From NCBI GenBank assembly GCA_001942185.1, contig MKJV01000103.1, positions 1 through 63,398 on the forward strand: DNA of 63,398 bases. Direction: 5' to 3'. This stretch comes from Pseudonocardia sp. CNS-004. GTDB taxonomy: Bacteria; Actinomycetota; Actinomycetes; Mycobacteriales; Pseudonocardiaceae. The notes under the pieces were generated by a model. That model ran no database searches. It was not told the DNA's origin and saw nothing but the letters and a program-made list of their open reading frames with translations. Shown here piece after piece: positions 17,093 to 25,284 of this stretch. Each line of letters starts with the position of its first letter. The stretch's first letter is position 1. The translations under genes and the position numbers were made by a program.

Positions 17093-18339
17093 TGATCGAC
17101 CGCCCGTACGGTCCTGCGGATGGAGCTGGACCCGCTCGTCGTCGATCGACGCCGTCCGCGACCGCTCCCCGCCGTCCCCGGTCGCGGACGAGTCGGGTGG
17201 CCCGGCGTCACCGCTCCCCCGCCGTCCCCGTCGCGGACGAGTCGGGGTGGCCCGGCGTCTCCGACCCCGACGTCCTGCGCGCCCAGCTCATGGACTGGCT
17301 GTCCCAGTACGCCAACGCCGGCACCCGCCGCACCTACGCCTACGCGCTGGGCCTCCCGGTCGCGTGGGTCGACCCGGCCGCCGCGCCGCCGCGGCCCGGG
17401 CCGCCCGCAGCGGCACCGGGCCCGCTGCACGACCTGGCCTGGTTCCGCTGGTGCGCCCGCCGCACCCTCGACCCCCGCGCCGCGACCGCCGGGCACGTGA
17501 AGGCGTGGCTGCACGCGCTCGACGGGGCCGGTGCGCAGCGCCGCACCCGGCAACGGATGCTGTCGACGCTGTCGGCGCTGTACGGCCACCTCGCCGAGAC
17601 CGGGGTCGTCGCGGCGAACCCGGCGGCGCTGAACCGGGCCCGGCTCGGCCTCTCCTCGAGCGCCCGCGACGCCTCCCCGACGGTGCGGCTCACCGCCGAA
17701 CAGCTCAAGGCCCTGCTGATGGCGGCGGCCCGCATGCCGTACTCGCGCAGCCCACGGCTCGCGCGGCTGTACGCGTTGCGCGCGGTGGCGGTGGTCGCCC
17801 TCCTCACGCTCGGGCTGCGGATCTCCGAGCTCGTCGGCCTCGACCGCGACGACCTCTACCGCACCGGCGGCGACGACGTCCTACGCGTGCTGGGCAAGGG
17901 TGGACTGCACCGCGAGGTGTACGTCACCGACCTCGTGCGCGACGCCCTCGCCGCCTACCTCGCCGAACGTGACCGCCTCGCCGGCACCGCCGCACCCGCC
18001 CGCCGCGGCCGCACCGATCCCGGCGCCGCCCCGATGATCAGCACTCGCAGCGGCGGCCGCTGCTCCCGCGTCGACCTCTACACCCTGCTGCGCCGCGTCG
18101 CCGCCCACGCCGGTCCGGCCCTCGACGGCGTCGCCGACCGGGTGCACCCGCACGCCCTGCGCCACGCCTACGTCACCATCGCCCTGGAGCAGGACGCCCG
18201 CATCCAGCACGTCCAGGCCGACGTCGGGCACGCCACGATCGCCACCACCCAGCACTACGACCGCAGCCGCCGCACGAGGGCCGACACCGCCGCCGACCTG
18301 GTGGCCGCAGCGATCGCCGCAGCCCCCGACCCACAGTAG
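17089..18339 (+). CDS. Tyrosine recombinase/integrase
   Basis: Catalytic residues are all visible: Arg in LTLGLRISELVGL, Lys in VLGKGGLHREV, His-x-x-Arg in HALRHAYVTIAL, His in VGHATIATTQHYD, where Tyr is the nucleophile. A SAM-like core-binding domain (LRAQLMDWLSQYANAGTRRTYAYAL) precedes it. The N-terminus is uncertain: the frame opens with GTG 17089 overlapping the Ddn stop, while ATG 17120 is an alternative that would need the frame changes created by the 50-bp duplication at 17161-17259. No att repeats, tRNA or other phage genes are nearby, so this is a lone recombinase or an element relic. Confidence 0.88.
   Translation: MMIDRPYGPADGAGPARRRSTPSATAPRRPRSRTSRVARRHRSPAVPVADESGWPGVSDPDVLRAQLMDWLSQYANAGTRRTYAYALGLPVAWVDPAAAPPRPGPPAAAPGPLHDLAWFRWCARRTLDPRAATAGHVKAWLHALDGAGAQRRTRQRMLSTLSALYGHLAETGVVAANPAALNRARLGLSSSARDASPTVRLTAEQLKALLMAAARMPYSRSPRLARLYALRAVAVVALLTLGLRISELVGLDRDDLYRTGGDDVLRVLGKGGLHREVYVTDLVRDALAAYLAERDRLAGTAAPARRGRTDPGAAPMISTRSGGRCSRVDLYTLLRRVAAHAGPALDGVADRVHPHALRHAYVTIALEQDARIQHVQADVGHATIATTQHYDRSRRTRADTAADLVAAAIAAAPDPQ
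17161..17259 (+). repeat. 50-bp tandem duplication inside the 5' end of the integrase gene
   Basis: Copies at 17161-17209 and 17210-17259 are nearly identical and differ mainly by single bases in C or G runs. Because the copies are 49 and 50 bp, the reading frame changes across them. It could be a real slippage duplication or an assembly artefact. Confidence 0.75.
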
Positions 18340-18342
18340 AGC

Positions 18343-18417
18343 CACTTCACGCACCTGGGCCGGGCTTCACACATGGCCCGCCTTGTGTGAAGCCCGGGCT
18401 GGGTGTGTGAAGTCGGG
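18343..18417. repeat. 75-bp double-stem palindromic repeat, copy 1
   Basis: It begins 3 nt after the integrase stop. An inner perfect stem pairs GGGCTTCACACA with TGTGTGAAGCCC, and an outer stem pairs ACTTCACGCACC with GGTGTGTGAAGT (one G-T mismatch). It aligns without gaps to the copy at 19841-19915. Substitutions inside the inner stem are compensated on the opposite arm, so the structure is conserved, not just the sequence. A terminator or REP-like function is possible. Confidence 0.8.
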
Positions 18418-18639
18418 TTGCGGCCCGTGCGCGACCAGTGCGAGCGCGCACGGCCAGCGCGGCGCCCGCCGCATCTGGCTGGTGCAGCCCCGGCACCGGC
18501 CGTCCGCCCCGGCTACGTGGGCGGCCCGCAACCTTTCCCGGGCCAGCGGCCAGCCGGTGATGATCTCGGCCGCCTCACCGAGGAGGCGGATGTTGCGCTG
18601 GGCAGGGGTCTCGGGGCACCGTCGTGCCGCGGTGGTCAT
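18367..18639 (-). CDS. Small Cys-containing hypothetical protein
   Basis: A 90-residue frame with two N-terminal amphipathic helices (AQRNIRLLGEAAEIITGWPL) and a Cys cluster DGRCRGCTSQMRRAPRWPC that could bind a metal. The pattern resembles small uncharacterised proteins I recall from Pseudonocardiaceae next to XRE/DUF397 loci, but I cannot name it. Its last about 15 codons lie inside the palindromic repeat 18343-18417, so that tail may be recently acquired. It is divergent from the XRE gene. Confidence 0.5.
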   Translation of the reverse strand: MTTAARRCPETPAQRNIRLLGEAAEIITGWPLARERLRAAHVAGADGRCRGCTSQMRRAPRWPCALALVAHGPQPDFTHPARASHKAGHV

Positions 18640-18764
18640 GGCGACGAGGGTCCGGCCGCCGCGTCAAGATCGAGAACGGTCGTCCCGCAACCGGCCGACG
18701 TGAAATTCTCACTCCGGGGTTCTCGTGTGCCACGATCCGTGATCGGGTCGGAGCGGGGGGTCAC

Positions 18765-19606
18765 GTGGCACGGCACGAGGGGTCGATGGTCCGGCGACGG
18801 GTGCTGGCCCGCCAGCTGCGGCAGCTGCGCGAGGAGGCCGGGCTGACCCTGGAGCAGGCGGCGCCGAAGCTGGACTTCTCGGTGAGCAAGCTGTCCCGGA
18901 TCGAGAACGCCAAGGTCCTCATCGACGTGCACTGGTGCGCGGCATGCTCGATCTCTACGACGTGGGCGGCGACCGATGGGCAGAGCTGGTCGACCTGGCC
19001 CGGGAGGCGAACCAACCCGGCTGGTGGCGCGCGTACGGGCTGGGCAACAACAGCTACATCGCCTTCGAGACCGAAGCGCGGCGGGTCCAGGACTTCACGG
19101 TGACGTACGTCCCCGGCCTCTTGCAGACGGCCGGCTACGCCCGGGCCATGATGCGCGCCGTTCCCGTGCGGCGTACCGCCGAGGAGCTGGAGAACGAGGT
19201 ATCCGCCCGCATGTACCGCCAGCAGCGGCTGACCGCAGCCGGCAACCGACTGGAACTGGTCGCGGTGATCGATGAGTCGGCCCTGCACCGTCCGGTGGGC
19301 GGCTCCGACGTTCTGCGCGAGCAACACCAGCACATCGCCGCGCTCGCCGAGTTGGATGCGGTCACGCTGCACGTGCTGCCCGCTGCCGTGGGCGCGCACG
19401 CTGCGCTCCCCTCGGGCTTCACGATCCTGAACTTCGGCGACGTGGGCGAACCGGACATGGCCTATGTCGAGCACACCCTCGGCGCGCTCAGTCTCGACAA
19501 GGCCGGCGATGTCGCGCGAGCTAGGCTCACCTTCGAGCGCGTCCTGGCCGATGCGCTCGACCCGGGCGAGTCATTGGCGCTGGTCCGCCGGCTGGCTGGG
19601 TGGTAG
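18765..19606 (+). CDS. XRE-type regulator with DUF5753 domain, frameshifted
   Basis: GTG 18765 starts MARHEGSMVRRRVLARQLRQ, then a helix-turn-helix (EEAGLTLEQAAPKLDFSVSK, LSRIE). One C is missing near 18933; restored, it reads LIDVHLVRGMLDLYDVGGDR and continues into DUF5753 (IAFETEARRVQDFTVTYVPG, LLQTAGYARAMMRA, FTILNFGDVGEPDMAYVEH). This is the actinobacterial WhiJ-like regulator family, typically paired with a DUF397 protein, which follows 20 nt downstream. Such pairs affect development or behave like toxin-antitoxin modules. Total about 280 residues. Confidence 0.9.
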
Positions 19607-19625
19607 TTCGTCCGAAGGAGTGGCC

Positions 19626-19859
19626 GTGGGTGACGACGAGCTCCGCTGGTTCACGAGCAGCTTCAGCGGCGGCAACGGAAATGGCTGCGTCGAGGTGGCA
19701 TTCCTGCCCGCCGGGGTGGCCGTGCGCGACACGAAGAACCGGGCCCTGGCGCCGCACCGCTACCCGACCGCCAGCTGGACCGAATTCTTGTCCGGCGTAC
19801 GAGCCGGCGAGTTCGAGCCCGCTGCGGCCTACGACGAGGCGACTTCGCACATCCAGTAG
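19626..19859 (+). CDS. DUF397 domain protein
   Basis: GTG 19626 is chosen over the in-frame GTG 19620 because CGAAGGAG ends at 19620. The 77-residue product has all DUF397 marks: ELRWFTSSFSGGNGNGCVEV, GVAVRDTKNRALAPHRYPTA and WTEFLSGVRAGEF. It is the usual small partner of an XRE/DUF5753 regulator. The final codons and stop fall inside the second palindromic repeat (19841-19915). Confidence 0.92.
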   Translation: MGDDELRWFTSSFSGGNGNGCVEVAFLPAGVAVRDTKNRALAPHRYPTASWTEFLSGVRAGEFEPAAAYDEATSHIQ

Positions 19860-19915
19860 GGACTTCGCACATGGCCGGCCTTGTGCGAAGTCCGTGCCGG
19901 GTGTGCGAAGTCGGG
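19841..19915. repeat. 75-bp double-stem palindromic repeat, copy 2
   Basis: The inner stem pairs GGACTTCGCACA with TGTGCGAAGTCC; the outer stem pairs GACTTCGCACATCC with GGGTGTGCGAAGTC (13 of 14). Relative to copy 1 (18343-18417) the inner-stem differences occur as complementary pairs. It overlaps the 3' end of the DUF397 gene, and together the two copies bracket the XRE/DUF397 module. Confidence 0.8.
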
Positions 19916-19950
19916 AACAACACGCCACGTCGGCGGCGTTGCGCGTCGCC

Positions 19951-20892
19951 ATGGAGCTCACCGTGGTCATCGCGTCGCGGCCCGACGTCCCGCCGGAGGA
20001 GGAGCTGCGCACGGCCGTCGTGGCCGACCGGCTCGGCTACCGCGACCTCTGGGTCGGTGAGGGGTGGGTCTGGGACGCGTTCGCGCTGGCCACGGCGGCC
20101 GGTCTCGCCACCGAGCAGATCGCGCTCACGGTCGGCCCGATCCCCGTGTCGGTGCGCGACCCCGCGTCGATCGCGCGTGCCGCGGCGTCGACCGCGGCGC
20201 TGGTCGGCCGCCCGGTGGGCGTGGCGCTCGGCACGTCGAGCGTGCGCGTCGTCGAGCGCATGCACGGCCGGTCCCGCAGGCGCGCGGTCACGACGATGGC
20301 CGAGAGCGCGCAAGCCCTGCGGGCCCTCTTCGGTGGCGGGGTGGCCGACTACTCGGGCGAGATGGTGTCCAGCCACGGGTACCGACTGCGGCTGGACCCA
20401 CCCGGCGGACCGATCACGCTCGCTGCCTTCGGGGACCGCGCCATCGCCGTCGCCGCCGAGCACGCCGACCGCATGGTGCTCGACCTCGTCTCCCCCGAGC
20501 TGGCCGCCGGGTACCGCGCGAAGCTCGATGCGGCGGCGGCGCGCCTGGGCCGGAAGGCGCCGCGGCTCGCCGCGTGGATCCCGGCCGCGGTCGACCCGAC
20601 GCCGGACGCCCGGGCTCAGGTCCTGCAGAGCCTTGTGGGCTACCTGGAGGTCGCGGGGTACGGCGAGATGTTCGTCGACGCCGGTCTCGGCGCGGCGGTG
20701 GAGATGGCGCACGCCGGGGCCGGCCGCGACGAGTTGCTCGCCGCGATTCCCGCCGAGGCCGCCGACCGGATCGGGCTGGTCGGCGACCTCGCCACCGTGC
20801 GCGACCGGCTCGCCGCCTACGCCGCCGCAGGCCTGGACGAGGTCGTGCTCGTCCCTGCGACGGCCGGCGACCCGGGCGCGAGCGCACCCTGA
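19951..20892 (+). CDS. Luciferase-like F420-type oxidoreductase
   Basis: ATG 19951 gives MELTVVIASRPDVPPEEELR. The 313-residue TIM barrel has RLGYRDLWVGEGWVWDAFAL, ALTVGPIPVSVRDPASIARA, RPVGVALGTSSVRVVERMHG, ITLAAFGDRAIAVAAEHADR and, at the end, GLVGDLATVRDRLAAYAAAG. The pattern is that of the F420-dependent LLM group. The frame is intact. Substrate unknown; no pathway partner is adjacent (convergent with the nuclease-like gene at 20935). Confidence 0.87.
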   Translation: MELTVVIASRPDVPPEEELRTAVVADRLGYRDLWVGEGWVWDAFALATAAGLATEQIALTVGPIPVSVRDPASIARAAASTAALVGRPVGVALGTSSVRVVERMHGRSRRRAVTTMAESAQALRALFGGGVADYSGEMVSSHGYRLRLDPPGGPITLAAFGDRAIAVAAEHADRMVLDLVSPELAAGYRAKLDAAAARLGRKAPRLAAWIPAAVDPTPDARAQVLQSLVGYLEVAGYGEMFVDAGLGAAVEMAHAGAGRDELLAAIPAEAADRIGLVGDLATVRDRLAAYAAAGLDEVVLVPATAGDPGASAP

Positions 20893-20934
20893 CCGCCCTC
20901 GCCCCGTCCGGGCAGCGCTGATCCCGCACGCCCA

Positions 20935-21734
20935 TCACGCGAGATCGAGCACCAGAGGACGGTGGTCGGAGACCTCCGGCGCGGTCACGACCTCGAACCG
21001 TTCGACCGCTGCGGGGTCGGAGACGAGCAGGTAGCCGGCGTGGCGGAGCGGCTTGCGGTAGCGGGAGGTCCTGGTGTCGGCCTCCCGCACCAGGTCGGTC
21101 AGCCCGAGCGCGGCGAGGACGTGGAAGGTCTCGCTGCCGGGCAGCAGGTTGAGGTCGCCGCACACCACGGTCAGGTCGCCGTCGCGGCGCACGTCGCCGA
21201 CGAGCCCCGCGAGCCGTTCGGCCTGTGCGCGGCGGGCCGGGGTGTCGGCCTTCCCCCGTGCGTCCCGCAGGCCGTGCAGGTTGACCACGGTGACGAACCG
21301 CGCCCGCCCCCGGTCGAAGACGCGGACGGCCAGAGCGGCGCGGGGCCGGTCGTCGGACGGCCAGTGGTCGCGGTGCTCGGTGTAGGCGCCGTGCACGAAC
21401 TCCGATCGCATGCCGACCACGGACAGTGCCTCGGTGACGAACGTGGCCAGGCCGAACTCCTGCTCGTGGCGCCGGTGCCGGTCGTCGTGCACCGGCCCGG
21501 CGTCACTCGCGGTGAACAGCGCGTGGTGGTGGGGAAGCCGGGAGCGGACGTCGGCCAGCAGGTCGGCGCGCTGCGGCAGCGACCGCTCGGCGTCGTCGAA
21601 CCGCGTCCAGCCGCCCACGCCCCGGATGTGGGTCACCTCCTGCAGGCACAGCACGTCGGCGCCGCACGTGTCGAGCACGGTGCGAGCTCGTCGAACATCG
21701 CGCCACCCCAGGCGTTGAGGGAGATGATCCGCAC
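20935..21734 (-). CDS. Endonuclease/exonuclease/phosphatase family protein, frameshifted
   Basis: GTG 21734 starts RIISLNAWGGAMFDEL; one base lost near 21678 interrupts it before TVLDTCGADVLCLQEV, which holds the metal-binding Glu. Further active-site motifs are FVTVVNLHGL, LTVVCGDLNLLPGS (Asp and Asn) and the final SDHRPLVLDLA (Asp-His). At about 265 residues it has the normal length for this family of Mg-dependent phosphodiesterases, which includes DNases, sphingomyelinases and phosphatases. No signal peptide, so probably cytoplasmic. Confidence 0.85.
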
Positions 21735-21860
21735 GAGGACGACTGTTCCACGCGCCTCACACCGGGACCGGGCTGCCCCGCCCCTCCGACGGCCTCGACG
21801 CAGCGTGCCCGTCATCGCAGAGTTCCGGGACCTCGCGAGGACCCGACTCAGCGCGCGGCC

Positions 21861-22619
21861 TCACCGCCCCCGCGGCCGACGGGCCTCGATGAGGAACCGG
21901 CTGGAGTGGGCCACGAAGGAGCCGTCGGCCTCGATCAGCTCGTGCAGGTCGCGCAGCCGGGCGCGGTAGGCGTCGACCGTGAAGCCGGGCACCATCCAGA
22001 TCACCTTCCGCAGGAACCACACCACCGCGCCGATGTCGTGGAACTCGATGCGCAGCCGCGCCGTCCGCAGGTCCACGACCTCCAGGCCGGCGGCCGCGGC
22101 GTCGTGGCGGGCCTGGTCGGGATGACGGCCGTGGCGGGGCTGCGGCCCGAGGAAGTACTCGACCAGCTCGAACACGCTCGCAGGCCCGACGTGCTGGGCG
22201 AGGTAGCTGCCGCCGGGCCGCAGCACGCGGGCGATCTCCTCCCACCACACCGTCACCGGGTGCCGGCTGGTCACGAGCTCGAACGCGTCGTCGCCGAACG
22301 GGAGGGGCGGCTCGTCGGGGTCGGCCACCACGACCACGCCCCGCGGGTGCAGCAGCTGCGTGGCCCGCGCGACGTTCGGCGGCCACGACTCGGTGGCCAC
22401 CATCAGCGGCGGGTACGCCGGCACCCCGGCGAGCACTTCCCCACCACCGGTCTGCACGTCCAGCGCCGCCGACACCCGCGGCAGCCGCTCACCCAGCAGG
22501 CGCTGGTAACCCCACGGCGGGCGTTCCTCGGTGGCCCGCCCGTCGAGCCACGAGAAGTCCCAGCCCTCCATCGGGGCCGCCGCGGCCTCGGCGACGAGAT
22601 CATCGAACGTTCGGCTCAC
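21861..22619 (-). CDS. Class I SAM-dependent methyltransferase
   Basis: GTG 22619 (MSRTFDDLVAEAAAAPMEG) is preferred over a more upstream in-frame start with odd Cys-rich residues. The protein shows a Rossmann methyltransferase layout: AALDVQTGGGEVLAG (motif I), VVVVADPDEPPLPFGDDAFE (acidic residue and post-I), SRHPVTVWWEEIARVLRPGG (motifs II-III), then SYLAQHVGP. This pattern is common in methyltransferases annotated only as 'methyltransferase domain'. About 252 residues, intact. Confidence 0.85.
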   Translation of the reverse strand: MSRTFDDLVAEAAAAPMEGWDFSWLDGRATEERPPWGYQRLLGERLPRVSAALDVQTGGGEVLAGVPAYPPLMVATESWPPNVARATQLLHPRGVVVVADPDEPPLPFGDDAFELVTSRHPVTVWWEEIARVLRPGGSYLAQHVGPASVFELVEYFLGPQPRHGRHPDQARHDAAAAGLEVVDLRTARLRIEFHDIGAVVWFLRKVIWMVPGFTVDAYRARLRDLHELIEADGSFVAHSSRFLIEARRPRGR

Positions 22620-22629
22620 CCCGCAATCC

Positions 22630-22830
22630 CTATCGCAGTCCCGAGCGCCGGGCACGCCGTTTCAACTCGAGCGGCAGGGCGTTGATCCGCGCCTCGTGGG
22701 TGCGCCAGTCATAGCTCGTGGCCCAGTACTCCGCCAGGCGGCGCACCTCAGCGGTGTCGGCGCCCGCTTCCCAGCCATCGACGGGCCACCGGGTGGCGCG
22801 TAGCCGCGCGCAGGTCTTCGAGTTCTGCAT
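22630..22830 (-). pseudogene. Fragment of an epoxide hydrolase N-terminal (EHN) domain
   Basis: The 66-residue frame contains LRATRWPVDGWEAGAD and VRRLAEYWATSYDWRTHEAR, which is the EHN signature of epoxide hydrolases (conserved TRWP, then YWRxxYDWRxxEAxLN). The alpha/beta-hydrolase catalytic part is absent: the frame ends 30 codons later and a methyltransferase gene follows. It is therefore a decayed gene piece left at the 3' end of the F420/NADPH operon. Confidence 0.7.
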
Positions 22831-22833
22831 CGG

Positions 22834-23514
22834 TTACCGCGTTGCGGTGGCCAGTGCAGCGCGGATGGCGTCTTCGCCGACCGGCCGGCCCTTCTCGTTC
22901 GAGTACGGCCCGTACGGGGTCCCCCACACCGGCGTGCCCGTCGCCTGCCGCCAGCTGTCGGCCAGCGGGCCCGCGTCCACAACGCTGTAGCCGATGGATG
23001 CGATGAACTCCGCCACCGCCGCCTTCGCCCGCGCGGAGTCCCCGGCGATCGGCAGGTACGAGCGGTCGGCCGCCCCCGCCGAGCGGGCGAGTGACCGCAG
23101 GTGCTTGAAATAGATGTTGTTGAACGCCTTCACCACCATGGCGTCCGGGATGTACCGCAGCAGCAGCTCGCTCGAGGTGAGCGACTTGTTGTCGAGCTCG
23201 GGGATGTGCCCGTCACGCTCGGGGCCGTAGTTGCACGTGTCGATGACCGTCTTCCCGGCCAGTGGCGCGGCGGGCACGTTGGGGAAGGCCGTGACCGGCA
23301 CCGTCACCACGACGATGCCACCGGCGGCCGCGGCCTCCCCGCTCGTCGCCGCGGTCGCCTGCGGCCCCAGTTCCGCGACCGTGTCCGCGACCGTGTCCGC
23401 GAGCGTTTCGGGACCGCGCGAGTTGCTGAGCACGACCTGGTGGCCGGCCGCGACGGCGAGCCTCGCGATGGCACTGCCGATGGATCCGCTTCCGATGAAT
23501 CCCACAGTTGTCAC
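22834..23514 (-). CDS. NADPH-dependent F420 reductase-like oxidoreductase
   Basis: GTG 23514 starts TTVGFIGSGSIGSAIARLAV, a dinucleotide-binding GxGxxG motif, followed by VVLSNSRGPETL (the S-N-S-R loop typical for NADP binding), IVVVTVPVTAFPNVP and MVVKAFNNIYFKHL. This is the F420H2:NADP oxidoreductase/NAD-binding_2 fold, 227 codons. It is the last complete gene of the minus-strand run fronted by the LysR gene at 27903, and one of three paralogues there. Confidence 0.87.
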   Translation of the reverse strand: MTTVGFIGSGSIGSAIARLAVAAGHQVVLSNSRGPETLADTVADTVAELGPQATAATSGEAAAAGGIVVVTVPVTAFPNVPAAPLAGKTVIDTCNYGPERDGHIPELDNKSLTSSELLLRYIPDAMVVKAFNNIYFKHLRSLARSAGAADRSYLPIAGDSARAKAAVAEFIASIGYSVVDAGPLADSWRQATGTPVWGTPYGPYSNEKGRPVGEDAIRAALATATR

Positions 23515-23555
23515 GTTCTCGAACGTCCCTTCACAAGAGCATGAGGTCCCTGCCC

Positions 23556-24518
23556 TCAGATGGCGGGGACGTGAGCTGACGGGAAGTAATGACCGTTGTC
23601 CAGATCGGCGAGCAGGCCGTGCTGAGCGGGTTCCCAGCCCAGGGTCCGGCGGGTGATGAGGTTGGACGCCGGGTAGTTCCGCGTGACGACGTTCGCGAGG
23701 AACCCGAAGTGTCCCGGCAGGATCAGTTCGTCCAGGGGCACGCTCACGGCGGGCAGGCCCAGGCGGCTGCCGATGGCCTCGGCGATCTCGCGGACCGGGA
23801 TGGCCCCGTCCCCCACGGCGTGCCAGTACTTGCCGGCCGGGCCCTTCTCCAGCGCCAGGCGGAACAGGGAGGCGGCGTCGCGGGCGTGCACGGCGTTCCA
23901 CTGGTTCGTGCCGTCTCCGGGGTAGCCGGCGAAGCCCTTCTCCTTCGCGAGGGCGATCAGCGTGGGGAGGAAGCCGGCCCGGTCGGTGGTGCTGTGTGCG
24001 ATGTTGGCGATCCGCACGACGGAAGACCGCACTCCCCGCTCGGCGAGGCCGATGACTGCGGTCTCCACGACGTTGCGGGCCCGGAGGGTGCCCTTGTGCT
24101 CATCGCCGACGGGAAGGGCCGGGTCGTCCTCGGTGGCCGGGCGGCCCAGGTTCCCGCCCCCGTTCCCGGGCGAGCCGATGCTCCCCGCTGCGACCAGCGG
24201 CTTTCCGGTTCCCGCCAGTGCCTCGCCGTACGCGAGCATGATCGGGAGCTCGGCGGCGGCCACGGCGTCGATCCCGCCGGACGGAAGCAGGTCCTGCCGG
24301 TGCGCGACGTGGATGACGCCGTCGGCGTCCGCCGCCGCCTCCTTGAGCCCGTCGAAGTCCTGGAGGTCGCCGCGGCGTACCTTCGCGCCGAGCGCGGACA
24401 GCACCGTGGCGGCCGTGTCCGACCGGGCCAGGCCGGTGACCTCGTGCCCGGCGGCGACGAGCTCGGGGATGATGTACGAACCGGAATGGCCGGTCCCGCC
24501 GGTGACGAAGACGTGCAC
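23556..24518 (-). CDS. Atypical SDR / NAD-dependent epimerase-like protein
   Basis: An intact 320-residue protein starting MHVFVTGGTGHSGSYIIPEL (GxxGxxG), then VTGLARSDTAATVLSALGAK, DADGVIHVAHRQD, VRIANIAHSTTDRAGFLP, and WNAVHARDAASLFRLALEKG, which is typical of extended SDRs acting on nucleoside-diphosphate-sugar-like or flavanone-like substrates. The canonical YxxxK is not evident, so catalysis may differ. It lies between two NADPH:F420 reductase-like genes in the operon. Confidence 0.85.
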   Translation of the reverse strand: MHVFVTGGTGHSGSYIIPELVAAGHEVTGLARSDTAATVLSALGAKVRRGDLQDFDGLKEAAADADGVIHVAHRQDLLPSGGIDAVAAAELPIMLAYGEALAGTGKPLVAAGSIGSPGNGGGNLGRPATEDDPALPVGDEHKGTLRARNVVETAVIGLAERGVRSSVVRIANIAHSTTDRAGFLPTLIALAKEKGFAGYPGDGTNQWNAVHARDAASLFRLALEKGPAGKYWHAVGDGAIPVREIAEAIGSRLGLPAVSVPLDELILPGHFGFLANVVTRNYPASNLITRRTLGWEPAQHGLLADLDNGHYFPSAHVPAI

Positions 24519-24583
24519 GTTACTGCTCCATATCAGATGCGGCGTGAGTGATGTGGCGGAAGAAGTGGTGGTGCGGGGTCCGC

Positions 24584-25207
24584 TCAGACGGGGAAGTCGA
24601 CGCTGAGGGCGACGTCGAAGGTCCCCGCGCCGTGGCGGGCCAGGCCCATCAGCAGCGGCCCGACCCCTTCCAGCCAGCGAGCCATTTCCAGGCCGCCGAC
24701 ATCGAGGGGACGCAGTCCGAGGCTCTCGATGAACGCCGACACGCTCGCCTTGGCCTGCGCGTCATCACCGGCGAAGAACACGTCCAACGGACGCTCCTGG
24801 ACCAGGACGTGGCCGAAGACGGTGTTGAACGCCTTGACGACGTGCGCGCTCGCCGGGGCCGCCTTGGCGATCTCCTGAGCACCGGACGTGCCATCAGGGA
24901 CGACCAGCGCGGTGGCGTCGGCGTCGAAGGTGTTGGTGATGTCGATGACGACCTTGCCGGCCAGTGCGTCCCCGTACTGGGCGACGACCGGCACGGCGCT
25001 GGTGTACGGCACGGCCAGGACGACGATGTCGCCCACAGGGACGGTGCCGAAGGTCCCCACCGTGGCCCCGACGCCGAGTTCGGCGGCCAGGCCCTCGGCC
25101 TTGGCCGGGTCGCGGCCGATGAGTTCGACCGAGTGGCCGCCCGCGACCGCGCGTGCGGCGATGGCGTGAGCCATGCCACCCAGTCCGATGAAACTGATGC
25201 TGCTCAT
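24584..25207 (-). CDS. NADPH-dependent F420 reductase-like oxidoreductase
   Basis: An intact 207-residue protein: MSSISFIGLGGMAHAIAARA (Rossmann), VELIGRDPAKAEGLAAELG, GDIVVLAVPYTSAVPVVAQY, GKVVIDITNTFDADATALVV, HVVKAFNTVFGHVLVQERPL and the C-terminal RPLDVGGLEMARWLEGVGPL. It is a close paralogue of the product of 26279-26902 (same length and same C-terminal pattern), with an F420-type monooxygenase gene between them. Confidence 0.9.
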   Translation of the reverse strand: MSSISFIGLGGMAHAIAARAVAGGHSVELIGRDPAKAEGLAAELGVGATVGTFGTVPVGDIVVLAVPYTSAVPVVAQYGDALAGKVVIDITNTFDADATALVVPDGTSGAQEIAKAAPASAHVVKAFNTVFGHVLVQERPLDVFFAGDDAQAKASVSAFIESLGLRPLDVGGLEMARWLEGVGPLLMGLARHGAGTFDVALSVDFPV

Positions 25208-25284
25208 GGTGAGCGCCCTCTTCCTGACGTGGTCGTGTCTTCGGTGCCGTTTCTTCGGCGGTCACAACCGGCCGGTACGCTCGA

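Noticed and set aside
17089..19915. Prophage or integrative element around the tyrosine recombinase
   Set aside because: No excisionase, phage or conjugation genes, no tRNA and no clear att repeats; only the 75-bp repeats flank the following XRE/DUF397 genes.
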